From Paraburkholderia atlantica (GTDB lineage Bacteria; Pseudomonadota; Gammaproteobacteria; Burkholderiales; Burkholderiaceae), in assembly GCF_009362785.1 (NCBI RefSeq), contig NZ_WHNQ01000017.1, forward strand, positions 62,001-126,000: 64,000 nt of DNA. The letters are read 5' to 3'. This document shows positions 25,630 through 33,851 of this stretch, in pieces; position 1 is the first letter of the stretch; the number at the start of each line of letters is the position of its first letter. Under the pieces are notes generated by a model. The model was not told where the DNA came from and ran no database searches. It saw nothing but the letters and a program-made list of their open reading frames with translations. A program made the position numbers and the translations under genes.

Positions 25630-26475
25630 TCAGCGGCGCGTAGTGAATTGAACCGGCCGCTTGTGCGTACATTTGCGTGAACAGTCGCGCTGGCGCCCAT
25701 TGCTTCGTCTACCGTCGCGCCCATCCCGACGATCTGCATAGGCGCTCAAGCGCATCAGCGCCGGCGCGACATCGCGAAGCGCCCAGGTCTGCTCTTCTCC
25801 ACCATGCCACTCGATGTTCGCGAGCAGGCCCGGCTTGCCGAGCGCCAGGCCATCGCTACGCGCGGCGAACGCACGCATGCGCGGTGCACAACTGTCGTGA
25901 TGCGCGGCGTGAGCGGGATTACCCGAATACTCGCGACTCAGCATCAGATGCACGCCCATTGCCAACGCCAGCGCGCCCGTTGCGAGCAATGCCGCGAGTC
26001 CGAATGGCTGTGCCTGTTCGGTGACGAAGCTGTAACCGAGCCAGCCGCATAACAGCAGCGCAAACAGATTGACCACGTGATGGCCCGGCAGCGCGGCCGC
26101 CTCGAGTTGCAATACGCCGCGCAGCTTGCAGAACGCGATCGCGCAGGCCGCGAAGATCAGCGCGCCGATCAAGACGGCCGAAAACAGTTCGATGCGTTCG
26201 GTGTTCTCGCGCGCTGCGGCCAACAGGTATCGCGTAAAGCCTATCGACGCGACCGCCAAACCGATGCCGCTGCCGAGCAATGCAAGCATCCGGGGCCTGC
26301 GTGTCGGATCTCGTTCGCGCACGCACGTGTGCCGATGCGCCGATTGCCCGCCGAGCCGTCGTCGCGTGAGCGCGGTCACTGCCACCGTCAGCACGGTGAC
26401 CAACGCCATCGCGACAGTCACCGCAAGCAGCAGCAACAGATCCATCAACACGGCACTCCCACAGGCTTGCGGCAT
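25630..26475 (-). CDS. Integral membrane protein of unknown function
   Basis: The 281-residue protein has about five hydrophobic segments: residues 10-31, 61-83, 92-114, 125-145 and 152-171. A hydrophilic, Arg-rich tail of about 110 residues follows. The start at 26475 is supported by GGAGG seven bases upstream. I do not recognise the family. It is the last gene after the FAH-family hydrolase gene, 53 bp away and on the same strand, so it probably belongs to the ThDP-lyase/CoA-transferase operon and may help in transport or sensing. The unusual Arg-rich tail after residue 240 could mean that the natural stop has been lost. Confidence 0.6.
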   Translation of the reverse strand: MPQACGSAVLMDLLLLLAVTVAMALVTVLTVAVTALTRRRLGGQSAHRHTCVRERDPTRRPRMLALLGSGIGLAVASIGFTRYLLAAARENTERIELFSAVLIGALIFAACAIAFCKLRGVLQLEAAALPGHHVVNLFALLLCGWLGYSFVTEQAQPFGLAALLATGALALAMGVHLMLSREYSGNPAHAAHHDSCAPRMRAFAARSDGLALGKPGLLANIEWHGGEEQTWALRDVAPALMRLSAYADRRDGRDGRRSNGRQRDCSRKCTHKRPVQFTTRR

Positions 26476-26528
26476 GCGTGATCCTCCGTGATGCGATGAA
26501 AGGCAAGAGCCCGAGGTCCCTGCCCTCG

Positions 26529-27344
26529 TCAACCGACGTTCGCGGTATCGCCCAATCGCTGCGGTGCGTCGCGCGGCGCCGCGCTCAACGTATTGGTCAG
26601 CGTGCCGATCCCATCGATCGTGATCGACACCGTTGCGCCGTCCTTGATCGAGCCTACACCCAGCGAGGTGCCACACGCGATCACGTCGCCGGGTTCGAGC
26701 GTCAGATCCTGCGAAATCAGACTCACCTGCTCGGCCGGCGAAAAGACCATATCGGCGAGCGGATAATTTTGACGCTCGACGCCGTCGAGCGTCGTCAGCA
26801 GGCGCGCCGCCCGCCAGTCGAAACCGGAAACGATGGCCGGACCCAGACAACAGAACGTATCGAAGCTTTTCGCGCGACACCACTGCGGAAAATGCGGATT
26901 CTCGTTGAGCAAGTCGGCAGCGGTGACGTCGTTGACGAGCGTGTAGCCGAAAATTGCCGCCTCCGCCTGCTGCACATCGAGATCGCGGCAACGCTGGCCG
27001 ATCACGATACCGAGCTCGCCCTCGTAGACGATCTTGCCCGCGTAGTGACGCGGCCGGCGGATCGGCTCGCCCGCGCCGATCACCGACGCCGCCGGCTTCA
27101 TCAGAAACAGCGGATGCGTGGGCACGGGTTTGTCGAGCTTCGCCGCGAGCGCGTGATAGTTATTCCACAGCGCGACGATCTTGCCCGGCGCACACGGCGC
27201 CAGAGGCGTCAGTGCGCGCAGCGACAGAACCGCGCCGGTCGGCACCGGCTGCGCGAGACTTTCGTACTCGTGCAGGTAGGCGCCTTCGACACGGCCGAAC
27301 ACTATGCCGCCGTCGCCCGACATGAACCGCATCCACGTCTGCAT
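26529..27344 (-). CDS. Fumarylacetoacetate hydrolase family protein
   Basis: The 271-residue protein has the FAH-family metal site, with the acidic cluster in YEGELGIVIG and the later LVNDVTAAD and ACGTSLGVGSIKDG. The family includes acylpyruvate hydrolases, 2-hydroxyhepta-2,4-dienedioate isomerases and oxaloacetate decarboxylases, all acting on 2-oxo or 2-hydroxy acids. AGGAG lies six bases before the ATG and overlaps the stop of the CoA-transferase gene nine bases upstream, so translation is likely coupled. Its place in the operon suggests it acts on the same acid or its product. The precise substrate is unknown. Confidence 0.88.
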   Translation of the reverse strand: MQTWMRFMSGDGGIVFGRVEGAYLHEYESLAQPVPTGAVLSLRALTPLAPCAPGKIVALWNNYHALAAKLDKPVPTHPLFLMKPAASVIGAGEPIRRPRHYAGKIVYEGELGIVIGQRCRDLDVQQAEAAIFGYTLVNDVTAADLLNENPHFPQWCRAKSFDTFCCLGPAIVSGFDWRAARLLTTLDGVERQNYPLADMVFSPAEQVSLISQDLTLEPGDVIACGTSLGVGSIKDGATVSITIDGIGTLTNTLSAAPRDAPQRLGDTANVG

Positions 27345-27353
27345 GCGTCGCTC

Positions 27354-28601
27354 CTAGATTGCGCCGGCAGTGCGCAGCGCCGTGATCTGCTCGGCCGAAT
27401 AACCGAGTTCGGCCATCACTTCGTCGGTATGTTCGCCAAGCAGCGGCGAGCGTTTGACGTCGGTCGGGCTGTCGGACAGCTTGATCGGATTGCCCACGGT
27501 CAGATACTTGCCGCGCTGCGGATGATCGACTTCGACGATCGTGCCGGTTTTGCGCAGCGACGGCTCTTCGGCAATTTCCTTCATCGACAGGATCGGGCCG
27601 CACGGAATGTCGTATTTGTTCAGGATCTGCATCGCCTCGAACTTGGTCTTCGTCATCGTCCAGCGTTCGATTTCGGCGAAGATCTCCTTCAGTCGCGGCA
27701 GGCGCGCTGGCGCTGTCGCATAGTCGGGGTGGGTGGCCCACTCCTCCTTGCCGATCACGTTGCAGATCTTCGCCCACACGGGCGCCTGCGTGATGAAGTA
27801 GATATACGCGTTGGGGTCCGTCTCCCATCCCTTGCACTTCAGAATCCAGCCCGGCTGCCCGCCGCCCGACGCATTGCCCGCACGCGGCACCGCGTCGCCG
27901 AACGTGCCGTTCGGGTATTGCGGATACTCTTTCATCACGCCGGTGCGGTCGAGCCGCTGCTGATCGCGCAGTTTGACGCGGCACAGATTGAGCACGCCGT
28001 CCTGCATCGCGGCGAGCACGCGCTGGCCGCGTCCGGTATGCGTGCGTTGATAGAGCGCGGTGACGATGCCGAGCGCGAGATGCAGCCCCGTGCCGCTGTC
28101 GCCGATCTGCGCGCCGGTCACGACCGGCGGACCGTCGTCGAAGCCGGTGGTCGACGCCGCGCCGCCCGCGCATTGCGCGACGTTCTCATAGACTTTGCAG
28201 TCCTCGTAAGGGCCCGGACCGAAGCCCTTCACCGATGCGACGATCATGCGCGGATTCAATTCCTGAATCCGCTCCCACGTGAAGCCCATGCGGTCGAGCG
28301 CGCCCGGTGCGAAGTTTTCGACCAGTACGTCGCATTTCTGGATCAGCGCTTCGAGCACCTGCTTGCCTTCCGGATGCTTGGTGTCGATCGTGACCGAGCG
28401 CTTGTTGTGATTGAGCATCGTGAAGTACAGGCTATCCACGTCGGGAATATCGCGCAGTTGCTCGCGCGTGATGTCGCCCGCGCCTGCCCGCTCCACCTTG
28501 ATCACGTCCGCGCCGAACCATGCGAGCAATTGCGTGCAGGTCGGCCCCGATTGCACATGCGTGAAATCGAGGATGCGCACACCGTCGAGTGCCTTGGCCA
28601 T
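27354..28601 (-). CDS. frc: Formyl-CoA:oxalate CoA-transferase (class III CoA-transferase)
   Basis: The 415-residue protein follows Oxalobacter Frc closely along its length. It starts LDGVRILDFTHVQSGP, has the catalytic Asp at residue 168 (QIGDSGTGLHL), and the glycine-rich loop SGGGQPGW at 245-252, which is distinctive of Frc. It moves CoA from formyl-CoA to oxalate or a similar acid, giving the acyl-CoA needed by the ThDP enzyme encoded just upstream (24 bp). AGGAG lies seven bases before the start. The resemblance makes oxalate a likely substrate, but related enzymes use other acids. Confidence 0.9.
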   Translation of the reverse strand: MAKALDGVRILDFTHVQSGPTCTQLLAWFGADVIKVERAGAGDITREQLRDIPDVDSLYFTMLNHNKRSVTIDTKHPEGKQVLEALIQKCDVLVENFAPGALDRMGFTWERIQELNPRMIVASVKGFGPGPYEDCKVYENVAQCAGGAASTTGFDDGPPVVTGAQIGDSGTGLHLALGIVTALYQRTHTGRGQRVLAAMQDGVLNLCRVKLRDQQRLDRTGVMKEYPQYPNGTFGDAVPRAGNASGGGQPGWILKCKGWETDPNAYIYFITQAPVWAKICNVIGKEEWATHPDYATAPARLPRLKEIFAEIERWTMTKTKFEAMQILNKYDIPCGPILSMKEIAEEPSLRKTGTIVEVDHPQRGKYLTVGNPIKLSDSPTDVKRSPLLGEHTDEVMAELGYSAEQITALRTAGAI

Positions 28602-28625
28602 GTCGTATCTCCTGAACGATGAAGG

Positions 28626-30392
28626 TTATTTGTACATGGTCTGGTTCTTCGTGCCCGGTGCGTATTCACGTGGGTCGACCCAGATGTTGACGACCGCCGA
28701 GCGGCCGGTGCGATGAATCGCTGCGCGCGCACGCTGTAGCGCGCTCGCGATCTGCGCGGGATCGCGCACTTCCTCGCCATAGCCGCCGAGCATTTCGGCG
28801 AATTTGCTGAACGGCACGTCGCCGAGCAGATTGCCGACGTTGCCGCGTTCCTCGCCGTATTTGGCGAGCTGGCCGTAGCGGATCTGGTTCATCGCCGAGT
28901 TGTTGCCGATCACCGCGAGGTACGGCGCGCCGAAGCGGTTCGCGGTTTCCATGTCGAACGCGGTCATGCCGAACGAGCCGTCGCCGTAATAGCAGAGCAC
29001 TTCCTTGTGCGGATGTGCAAGTTTCGCCGCGAGCGCGAAGCCCGTGCCGACGCCGAGCGAGCCGAGCGCGCCGGGGTCCATCCACTGTCCCGGTCGGCGC
29101 GGCCGCACCGCTTGCGCGGAGATCGTCACGACGTCGCCGCCGTCGCCGATATAGACGGTGTCGTCGGACAGGAATTCGTTGAGTTCGTACGCGACGCGAT
29201 ACGGATGAATCGGCGTGCTATTCGAGCGGAACAGCGGCAGCAGTTTTTCAGTCGCGGTCGCTTCGGCGTCGCGCAACTGTGCCATCCATTTGCGGCGCGC
29301 CTGGCGCTTGTCGTCCTTGATGCGACCGCTCGCGGCTTGCAGCACGGCAGCGAGAATCGCGCCCGGATCGCCGACGAGGCCCAGATCGATATCGCGATTC
29401 TTGCCGACGGTTCGATAGTCCATATCGATCTGCACCAGAGTCAATTCCTTGCTGATGCGTCGGCCGTAGCCCATGCGGAAATCGAACGGCGTGCCGACCA
29501 CGATCAGCACGTCGGCATTCGCGAAGGCCTGCGACCGCGTGCGATCGAAATGATGCGGATCCCCTGGCGGCAGCAGCCCACGGCTCGCGCCGTTGAAATA
29601 GCCGGGAATCTCGATGCCGCGCAGCAGCGCGATCGCCTGGTCGTGACCGCGCGCGGTCCACACCTGCTGGCCGTACAGGATCGCGGGGCGTTCGGCATCG
29701 ACGAGGATGTCGGCGAGTTTCTCGATGTCACGCGGATCGCCGATCGATTTCGTCGACGCGCGATAGTGGCCCGGCCGCGGCACGATCGCGCGCGTCGCGT
29801 CGACTTCGCGGTCGAGCACGTCGCGCGGAATTTCCAGGTAGGCGGGACCGGGGGCGCCGTTGAAGCATTCGCGCGCGGCCATCGAGATCATGTCGGCGAC
29901 GCGCTCGGTGCTCGATACGCTCGCGGCGAACTTGGTGATCGGCGCCATGATGTCGACGTGCGGCAGATCCTGCAGCGATCCCATCTTGTGCTGGGTCAGC
30001 GCGCCTTGTCCGCCGATGTGCAGGATCGGGCTTTCCGAGCGGAATGCGGTCGCGATGCCGGTCACCGCGTTCGTGCAGCCGGGGCCGGCGGTGGTCACCA
30101 CGCAGCCGAGCTTGCCGGTCTGGCGCGCGTAGCCGTCGGCCGCATGCGCGGCGACCTGCTCGTGGCGCACGTCGATGATGCGGATGCCTTCGTCGACGCA
30201 GCCGTCGTAGATATCGATGATGTGCCCGCCGCACAGTGTGAAGATCGTGTCGATCCCCTCGTTTTTCAGCGCCTTCGCAACCAGATGGCCGCCCGACACG
30301 ACGCCCGCGTCGCGGGTCTTCTGCTTCAGCGTGTCGTCGGCGGTCGTGGTCGTGGCCGTGGCCGGACTCAGGGATGAAACAACTGCAGACAT
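28626..30392 (-). CDS. Thiamine diphosphate-dependent lyase/decarboxylase (acetolactate-synthase-like, ILVBL-type)
   Basis: The 588-residue protein has the three-domain ThDP fold: catalytic Glu78 in VRHEQVAAHAADGYA, a central domain to about 355, and the ThDP/Mg motif GDGSFGM at 470-476 with NN at 497-498. Beside an frc gene it would usually be called oxalyl-CoA decarboxylase. However, stretches such as LHIGGQGAL, YFNGASRGLLP and GTPFDFRMGYGR look more like ILVBL/2-hydroxyacyl-CoA lyase or benzaldehyde-lyase-type enzymes. It may cleave an acyl-CoA to formyl-CoA. GAGGAG abuts the ATG at 30398, so the ATG at 30392, six bases on, was chosen. It is the first gene of the operon. Confidence 0.85.
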   Translation of the reverse strand: MSAVVSSLSPATATTTTADDTLKQKTRDAGVVSGGHLVAKALKNEGIDTIFTLCGGHIIDIYDGCVDEGIRIIDVRHEQVAAHAADGYARQTGKLGCVVTTAGPGCTNAVTGIATAFRSESPILHIGGQGALTQHKMGSLQDLPHVDIMAPITKFAASVSSTERVADMISMAARECFNGAPGPAYLEIPRDVLDREVDATRAIVPRPGHYRASTKSIGDPRDIEKLADILVDAERPAILYGQQVWTARGHDQAIALLRGIEIPGYFNGASRGLLPPGDPHHFDRTRSQAFANADVLIVVGTPFDFRMGYGRRISKELTLVQIDMDYRTVGKNRDIDLGLVGDPGAILAAVLQAASGRIKDDKRQARRKWMAQLRDAEATATEKLLPLFRSNSTPIHPYRVAYELNEFLSDDTVYIGDGGDVVTISAQAVRPRRPGQWMDPGALGSLGVGTGFALAAKLAHPHKEVLCYYGDGSFGMTAFDMETANRFGAPYLAVIGNNSAMNQIRYGQLAKYGEERGNVGNLLGDVPFSKFAEMLGGYGEEVRDPAQIASALQRARAAIHRTGRSAVVNIWVDPREYAPGTKNQTMYK

Positions 30393-30494
30393 AGTCATCT
30401 CCTCATCTATCGGATGTGCAACGGTTATCGACGGACGCGTCTGCTTCGATATACGTCCGGCTGCACCGACGTCTCACGGCTTCGAAGATACCGT

Positions 30495-30510
30495 ATGTGA
30501 TATATCACAT
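30495..30510. promoter_or_regulatory. Perfect 16-bp palindromic operator, probable GntR site
   Basis: ATGTGATATATCACAT is a perfect palindrome about 100 bp before the ThDP lyase start. It shares the core GATATATCA with a second site at 30653. It is a good candidate for the operator of the GntR/FCD regulator encoded next door. Confidence 0.65.
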
Positions 30511-30652
30511 TCGTTCAAGCCAATTTTCGAGACAGAAACGGCGCGAAGTTCGTGCTGCTCAAGCTTGTCAACCGTGGCTTTGCGCGGAACGTGCAAGGCT
30601 TTGCGGCGGTTGTTTCAAGGGAAAACACTGAGTCGCGGAGTGCGGCTGTCGT

Positions 30653-30671
30653 TGTTGATATATCACATACC
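30653..30671. promoter_or_regulatory. Second probable GntR operator
   Basis: TGTTGATATATCACATACC contains the palindrome TGATATATCA. Read on the other strand, the site at 31819-31837 matches it in 17 of 19 positions. It lies between the GntR terminator and the lyase operon. Confidence 0.6.
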
Positions 30672-30757
30672 ATATTTTTAAGACCGTCAAGCACGGTTTA
30701 TCCCGCAGTGCGGCGGCGACCTCGTTTTCCGGCCACCAGCTTGAAACGCGCGCACGC

Positions 30758-30794
30758 AAAAAAGCCCGCGGTGCTTGCACACCGCGGGCTTTTC
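30758..30794. terminator. Bidirectional-type intrinsic terminator
   Basis: GCCCGCGGTG and CACCGCGGGC form a perfect 10-bp stem with a 6-base loop, flanked by six A on the left and TTTT on the right. For the leftward GntR gene the A-run becomes the T-run, so it ends that transcript. Confidence 0.88.
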
Positions 30795-30832
30795 GAAATC
30801 AGCAGGAAATCAGATCAGGCGTCTAACCGCTC

Positions 30833-31552
30833 TCAATCGAGGAAATCGCAATTGGCTTCGACGAACGCCGCGAGATCGAGCGAATGCTGACGCGTGAGCC
30901 GCTCGGCGAGTTCGGTATCGCGCTTCTCGAGCGCCTCGATGATGCGCAGATGATCGACGATCGAGCGCGCGGCCCGGTCGCTCTGCGAGATGGTCATGCG
31001 CCGGATCGCACGCACGTGGATGAAGATGTTCTTGATCGTGTCGAGAATGATCTGCGACTTCGACAACTCGACGATTGCCTGATGAAACGCGATGTTCGCA
31101 TCCGAATACTCGGCGATATGCTCCGCCGGGGTCGTGTCGCGGAAATTGTCGAACATATGGCGCAGGCGGCCGATCTCCTCGTCGCTCGCATGCAGCGTGG
31201 CGAGGCGTGCGGCCATGCTTTCGAGCGCGGCCCACATCTGGATCATCTCGACGATTTCGCGCTTGCTCTTGCGCACGATGTAGATGCCGCGCCGCGGCAC
31301 CATGCGCAGGAAGCCCTCCTGCTCGAGCAGCGTCATTGCCTCACGCACCGGCGTGCGGCTCACGCCGAGCGATTCGCTGAGCACGCGCTCGTCGAGACGG
31401 ATTTCTTCGCGATTCTGGTAGATATCCGCGTCGGCGATTGCCTGACGCAGCATCGCATACGCCTGATCGCGCAAGCTCGCGCTCGCGCCGATAGGCTGCA
31501 ACGACAGGGTCAACGGGGTGGCCACTGTTTCAGTTGGAAGTTCTGACGACAT
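30833..31552 (-). CDS. GntR-family (FadR/FCD subfamily) transcriptional regulator
   Basis: The 239-residue protein has an N-terminal winged helix (residues 28-95) with the recognition segment LSESLGVSRTPVREAMTLLE and a C-terminal all-helical FCD domain, whose metal/ligand residues include D150 and H154 in SDANIAFHQAIVELS. It lies directly upstream of the ThDP lyase/CoA-transferase operon on the same strand, and similar palindromes occur before both that operon and itself. It is therefore likely a self-limiting repressor released by a small carboxylate. A terminator separates it from the operon. Confidence 0.9.
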   Translation of the reverse strand: MSSELPTETVATPLTLSLQPIGASASLRDQAYAMLRQAIADADIYQNREEIRLDERVLSESLGVSRTPVREAMTLLEQEGFLRMVPRRGIYIVRKSKREIVEMIQMWAALESMAARLATLHASDEEIGRLRHMFDNFRDTTPAEHIAEYSDANIAFHQAIVELSKSQIILDTIKNIFIHVRAIRRMTISQSDRAARSIVDHLRIIEALEKRDTELAERLTRQHSLDLAAFVEANCDFLD

Positions 31553-31748
31553 TCATCGCCTCTGCTTGAACACGTGCGCGATTCGGCGCCACTGCTTTGC
31601 CGCGCTGCTCGCCCAGGCCCACGAAGCGGCCATGTTGCGATGCAAGCGCCCCGATCGAGTCGGGAATCCAGTCGGTCAGCAAAACGGTGGCGGCACAGCC
31701 CAACCCTAAGACAGCAACGGCGAACAGCGCGAGAGGTACGAATTCCAC
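31530..31748 (-). CDS. Possible small membrane protein (72 aa), doubtful
   Basis: A GTG start at 31748 has CGGAG six bases upstream, and the product opens with a convincing helix (MEFVPLALFAVAVLGLGCAA) followed by TDWIPD. It overlaps the start of the GntR gene by 23 bp, and the tail has no conserved look. No family is recognised. It might be a real one-helix protein leading the GntR transcript, or chance. Confidence 0.3.
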   Translation of the reverse strand: MEFVPLALFAVAVLGLGCAATVLLTDWIPDSIGALASQHGRFVGLGEQRGKAVAPNRARVQAEAMNVVRTSN

Positions 31749-32120
31749 GTGCGACTCCGAACGATTGAGAAGGTTAATTCCTCAATTGTATGCTGCAACG
31801 CCGCATTTTTCAATATTCGGTATGTAGTATATCAACACCTGTTGTTTTTAAGATTGCTTCACGGTAGCACGCCCTGGGGATGCGTGGTTCGCCCACATCA
31901 TTGCCCGCGATGGCCTCCTTGGGCGCTTGGTGTAAACACGCAAAACGCGCGCTATTCGCGCAGCCGCGTGCGATGATCGCGCATTTTCACCATTGCGCGG
32001 ATTGTGAATTCGGGGGCGCGTCATTACCCTTCCGGACATCCTGCCGCGGAGCGATTGCGTCGAATGCCTTGCCGGCGCGGCGCAATCGACTCAAGCCCAT
32101 GTCACGTTGAAGGAGACTCG
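31749..32120. other. Divergent promoter region, GntR to MHS transporter
   Basis: This 372-bp gap contains the third GntR-like site (31819-31837) in an AT-rich stretch at 31780-31860. The rest shows no clear gene; frames running into 32121 from 32004 are extensions of the transporter frame. Confidence 0.5.
31819..31837. promoter_or_regulatory. Third GntR-like operator
   Basis: GGTATGTAGTATATCAACA, read on the minus strand, matches the site at 30653-30671 in 17 of 19 bases. It lies about 270 bp before the GntR start and 280 bp before the divergent transporter gene, so it could control both. Confidence 0.55.
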
Positions 32121-33440
32121 ATGAGCACCGCCCACCCGCAGGCCGCATTGGCCACTCACCGCAATGCGCGCAGTCAAGCCCGCAAAGCCGCACTCGGCAG
32201 CTTTGTCGGCGCCGTGGTCGACTGGTACGACTTCCTGCTGTACGGCATCGTCGCCGCGCTCGTGTTCAACGCCGAATTCTTCCCGAACGTCGGCCCGGCG
32301 ATGGGCACGCTCGCCGCATTCGCGACCTTCGGCGTCGGCTTCCTGTTCCGCCCGCTCGGCGGTTTCGTGTTCGGCCACTACGGCGACCGGCTCGGACGCA
32401 AGCGCATGCTGGTGCTCACCGTGATGATGATGGGCCTGTCGACGGCCGCGATCGGTCTGCTGCCTGCGTTTTCGACGATCGGCTGGCTGGCGCCGGTGCT
32501 GCTCGTCACGCTGCGCGCAATCCAGGGCTTCGCGGTCGGCGGCGAATGGGGCGGCGCGGCGTTGATGGCGGTCGAAAGCGCGCCCGAGAAAAAGAAGGCC
32601 TTCTACAGCAGCGGCGTGCAGGTCGGCTACGGCGTCGGGCTCGTGCTGTCGACGGGTCTCGTCGCGCTGATCAGCCGCTCGATGGACAACGCCGCGTTCC
32701 TCAGCTGGGGCTGGCGTCTGCCGTTCCTGTTCAGCGTCGTGCTGGTGCTGATCGCGTTGTGGATCCGCTCGAGCATGGAGGAGTCGCAGGAGTTCGTCGA
32801 GAAAGTCGGCAAGCATGGCGAGCGCCGCGTGCGCCTGCCGATCGTCGAAGCGCTGCTGCGCCATCCGAAGGCCTTCCTGCTGATCATCGCGCTGCGGCTC
32901 GCCGAGCTGTTCACGATGTACATCGTGACCGCGTTCGCGCTGAGCTACTCGACCACGAACCTGCATATGCCGCGCGAGTTCTTTCTGACGATCGGCTTCG
33001 TCGTCGGCGCGCTCAGCTGCGTGACGATTCCGTGCTTCGCGTGGCTCGCGGATCGCTTCGGCCGCCGTCGCATCTATATGATCGGCGCGCTGGTCGGCGT
33101 GTTCAGCGCGGTGCCGTTCTTCCTCGCGCTCGAAGCGCGTTCGACCGTATGGATCGTCGTGTTCGCGGTGATGCTTGCCAACATCGCGCACGACATGGTC
33201 GTCAGCGTGCAGCAGCCGATGTTCACCGAGCTGTTCGGCACCGAGTACCGCTATAGCGGCGCGGGTGTCGGCTATCAGGTGGCGAGCGTGGTCGGCGGCG
33301 GCTTCACGCCGTTCATCGCGGTCGCGCTGGTCAGCTTCGCGGGCGGCTCGTGGCATCCAGTGGCCGCATATCTGGCGATCGGCTGCCTGATTTCGGTACT
33401 CGTTGCAGCACGCATGAAGACCGGCCGCACGATCGATTGA
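32121..33440 (+). CDS. MHS-family MFS transporter (metabolite:H+ symporter)
   Basis: The 439-residue protein has 12 predicted helices. Its MHS signatures are GAVVDWYDFLLYGIVAALVF near the N-terminus, RPLGGFVFGHYGDRLGRKRML in loop 2-3, and LRAIQGFAVGGEWGGAALM. Members import dicarboxylates, shikimate, 2-oxoglutarate, proline or similar compounds with protons. AAGGAG lies six bases before the ATG. It is divergent from the GntR regulator with a GntR-like site between, so it probably imports the acid handled by the lyase/CoA-transferase operon. A terminator follows. Confidence 0.9.
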   Translation: MSTAHPQAALATHRNARSQARKAALGSFVGAVVDWYDFLLYGIVAALVFNAEFFPNVGPAMGTLAAFATFGVGFLFRPLGGFVFGHYGDRLGRKRMLVLTVMMMGLSTAAIGLLPAFSTIGWLAPVLLVTLRAIQGFAVGGEWGGAALMAVESAPEKKKAFYSSGVQVGYGVGLVLSTGLVALISRSMDNAAFLSWGWRLPFLFSVVLVLIALWIRSSMEESQEFVEKVGKHGERRVRLPIVEALLRHPKAFLLIIALRLAELFTMYIVTAFALSYSTTNLHMPREFFLTIGFVVGALSCVTIPCFAWLADRFGRRRIYMIGALVGVFSAVPFFLALEARSTVWIVVFAVMLANIAHDMVVSVQQPMFTELFGTEYRYSGAGVGYQVASVVGGGFTPFIAVALVSFAGGSWHPVAAYLAIGCLISVLVAARMKTGRTID

Positions 33441-33468
33441 TACCGGCGAAACTCGCCATCGATACACG

Positions 33469-33514
33469 ACGGGCCGACGCGGCAAACAAGCCGCGCCGGC
33501 CCGTTTTCTTTTTC
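33469..33514 (+). terminator. Intrinsic terminator
   Basis: ACGGGCCG-A-CGCGGC pairs with GCCGCG-C-CGGCCCGT around a 6-base loop, with one mismatch, and TTTCTTTTTC follows. It ends the MHS transporter transcript. Confidence 0.9.
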
Positions 33515-33630
33515 GCCGCGTGACGCGCGCTTGTTTATTGCTGCCCTTGCATAGTGCCTCTAGTCGAAAATTCGCAGCAACCAGTTCGGCGCGTCCCACG
33601 ACGTTTGCGATCCCTTGAAGAATGCCCGCG

Positions 33631-33646
33631 TGTGACCAGGATCACA
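33631..33646. promoter_or_regulatory. CRP/FNR-family-like palindrome
   Basis: TGTGACCAGGATCACA has the TGTGA-N6-TCACA form recognised by CRP-type regulators; with flanking bases it extends to 18 bp. It is about 205 bp before the transporter start at 33852. Function is inferred only from the pattern. Confidence 0.45.
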
Positions 33647-33851
33647 CCTTATGTCCGCGCGCTTCATATTGCGAAGCCATCGTCCACGTCCTATTGTCGA
33701 GCCAGGCATGATTTTCGGGTGCATTGGACCGGCCATATGAAATAAAAGTGCATATAGCGATGACGGGAACGGCCTGCGCAAGTTACACTCCGGCGCCTCA
33801 GGTTAATGCACGAAACGCCGATAAACAGAACAACTGTAAGGAGACCCACTT

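Larger units (their letters stand above)
30393..30832. other. Promoter region of the lyase operon and end of the GntR unit
   Basis: This 440-bp gap holds two palindromic sites (30495-30510 and 30653-30671) and the terminator of the GntR gene (30758-30794). No credible small gene is seen in it. Confidence 0.6.
33441..33851. other. Intergenic region before the second oxalate/formate-family transporter
   Basis: This 411-bp gap starts with the terminator of the MHS transporter (33469-33514), holds a CRP-like palindrome (33631-33646), and is AT-richer near 33720-33770, where the downstream promoter may lie. No supported gene is seen. Confidence 0.5.

Noticed and set aside
26478..28622. Open frame of 714 codons on the + strand
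   Set aside because: Antisense to the frc and FAH-family genes; no domain, composition dominated by Arg and Ala.
30495..30510. CRP or FNR box reading of ATGTGATATATCACAT
   Set aside because: The spacer between TGTGA and TCACA is four bases rather than six, and the FNR half-site TTGAT is absent; the neighbouring GntR gene is a better explanation.
33560..33781. 73-codon minus-strand frame before the OFA transporter
   Set aside because: It lies in a promoter region, has no clear ribosome site and no family resemblance.
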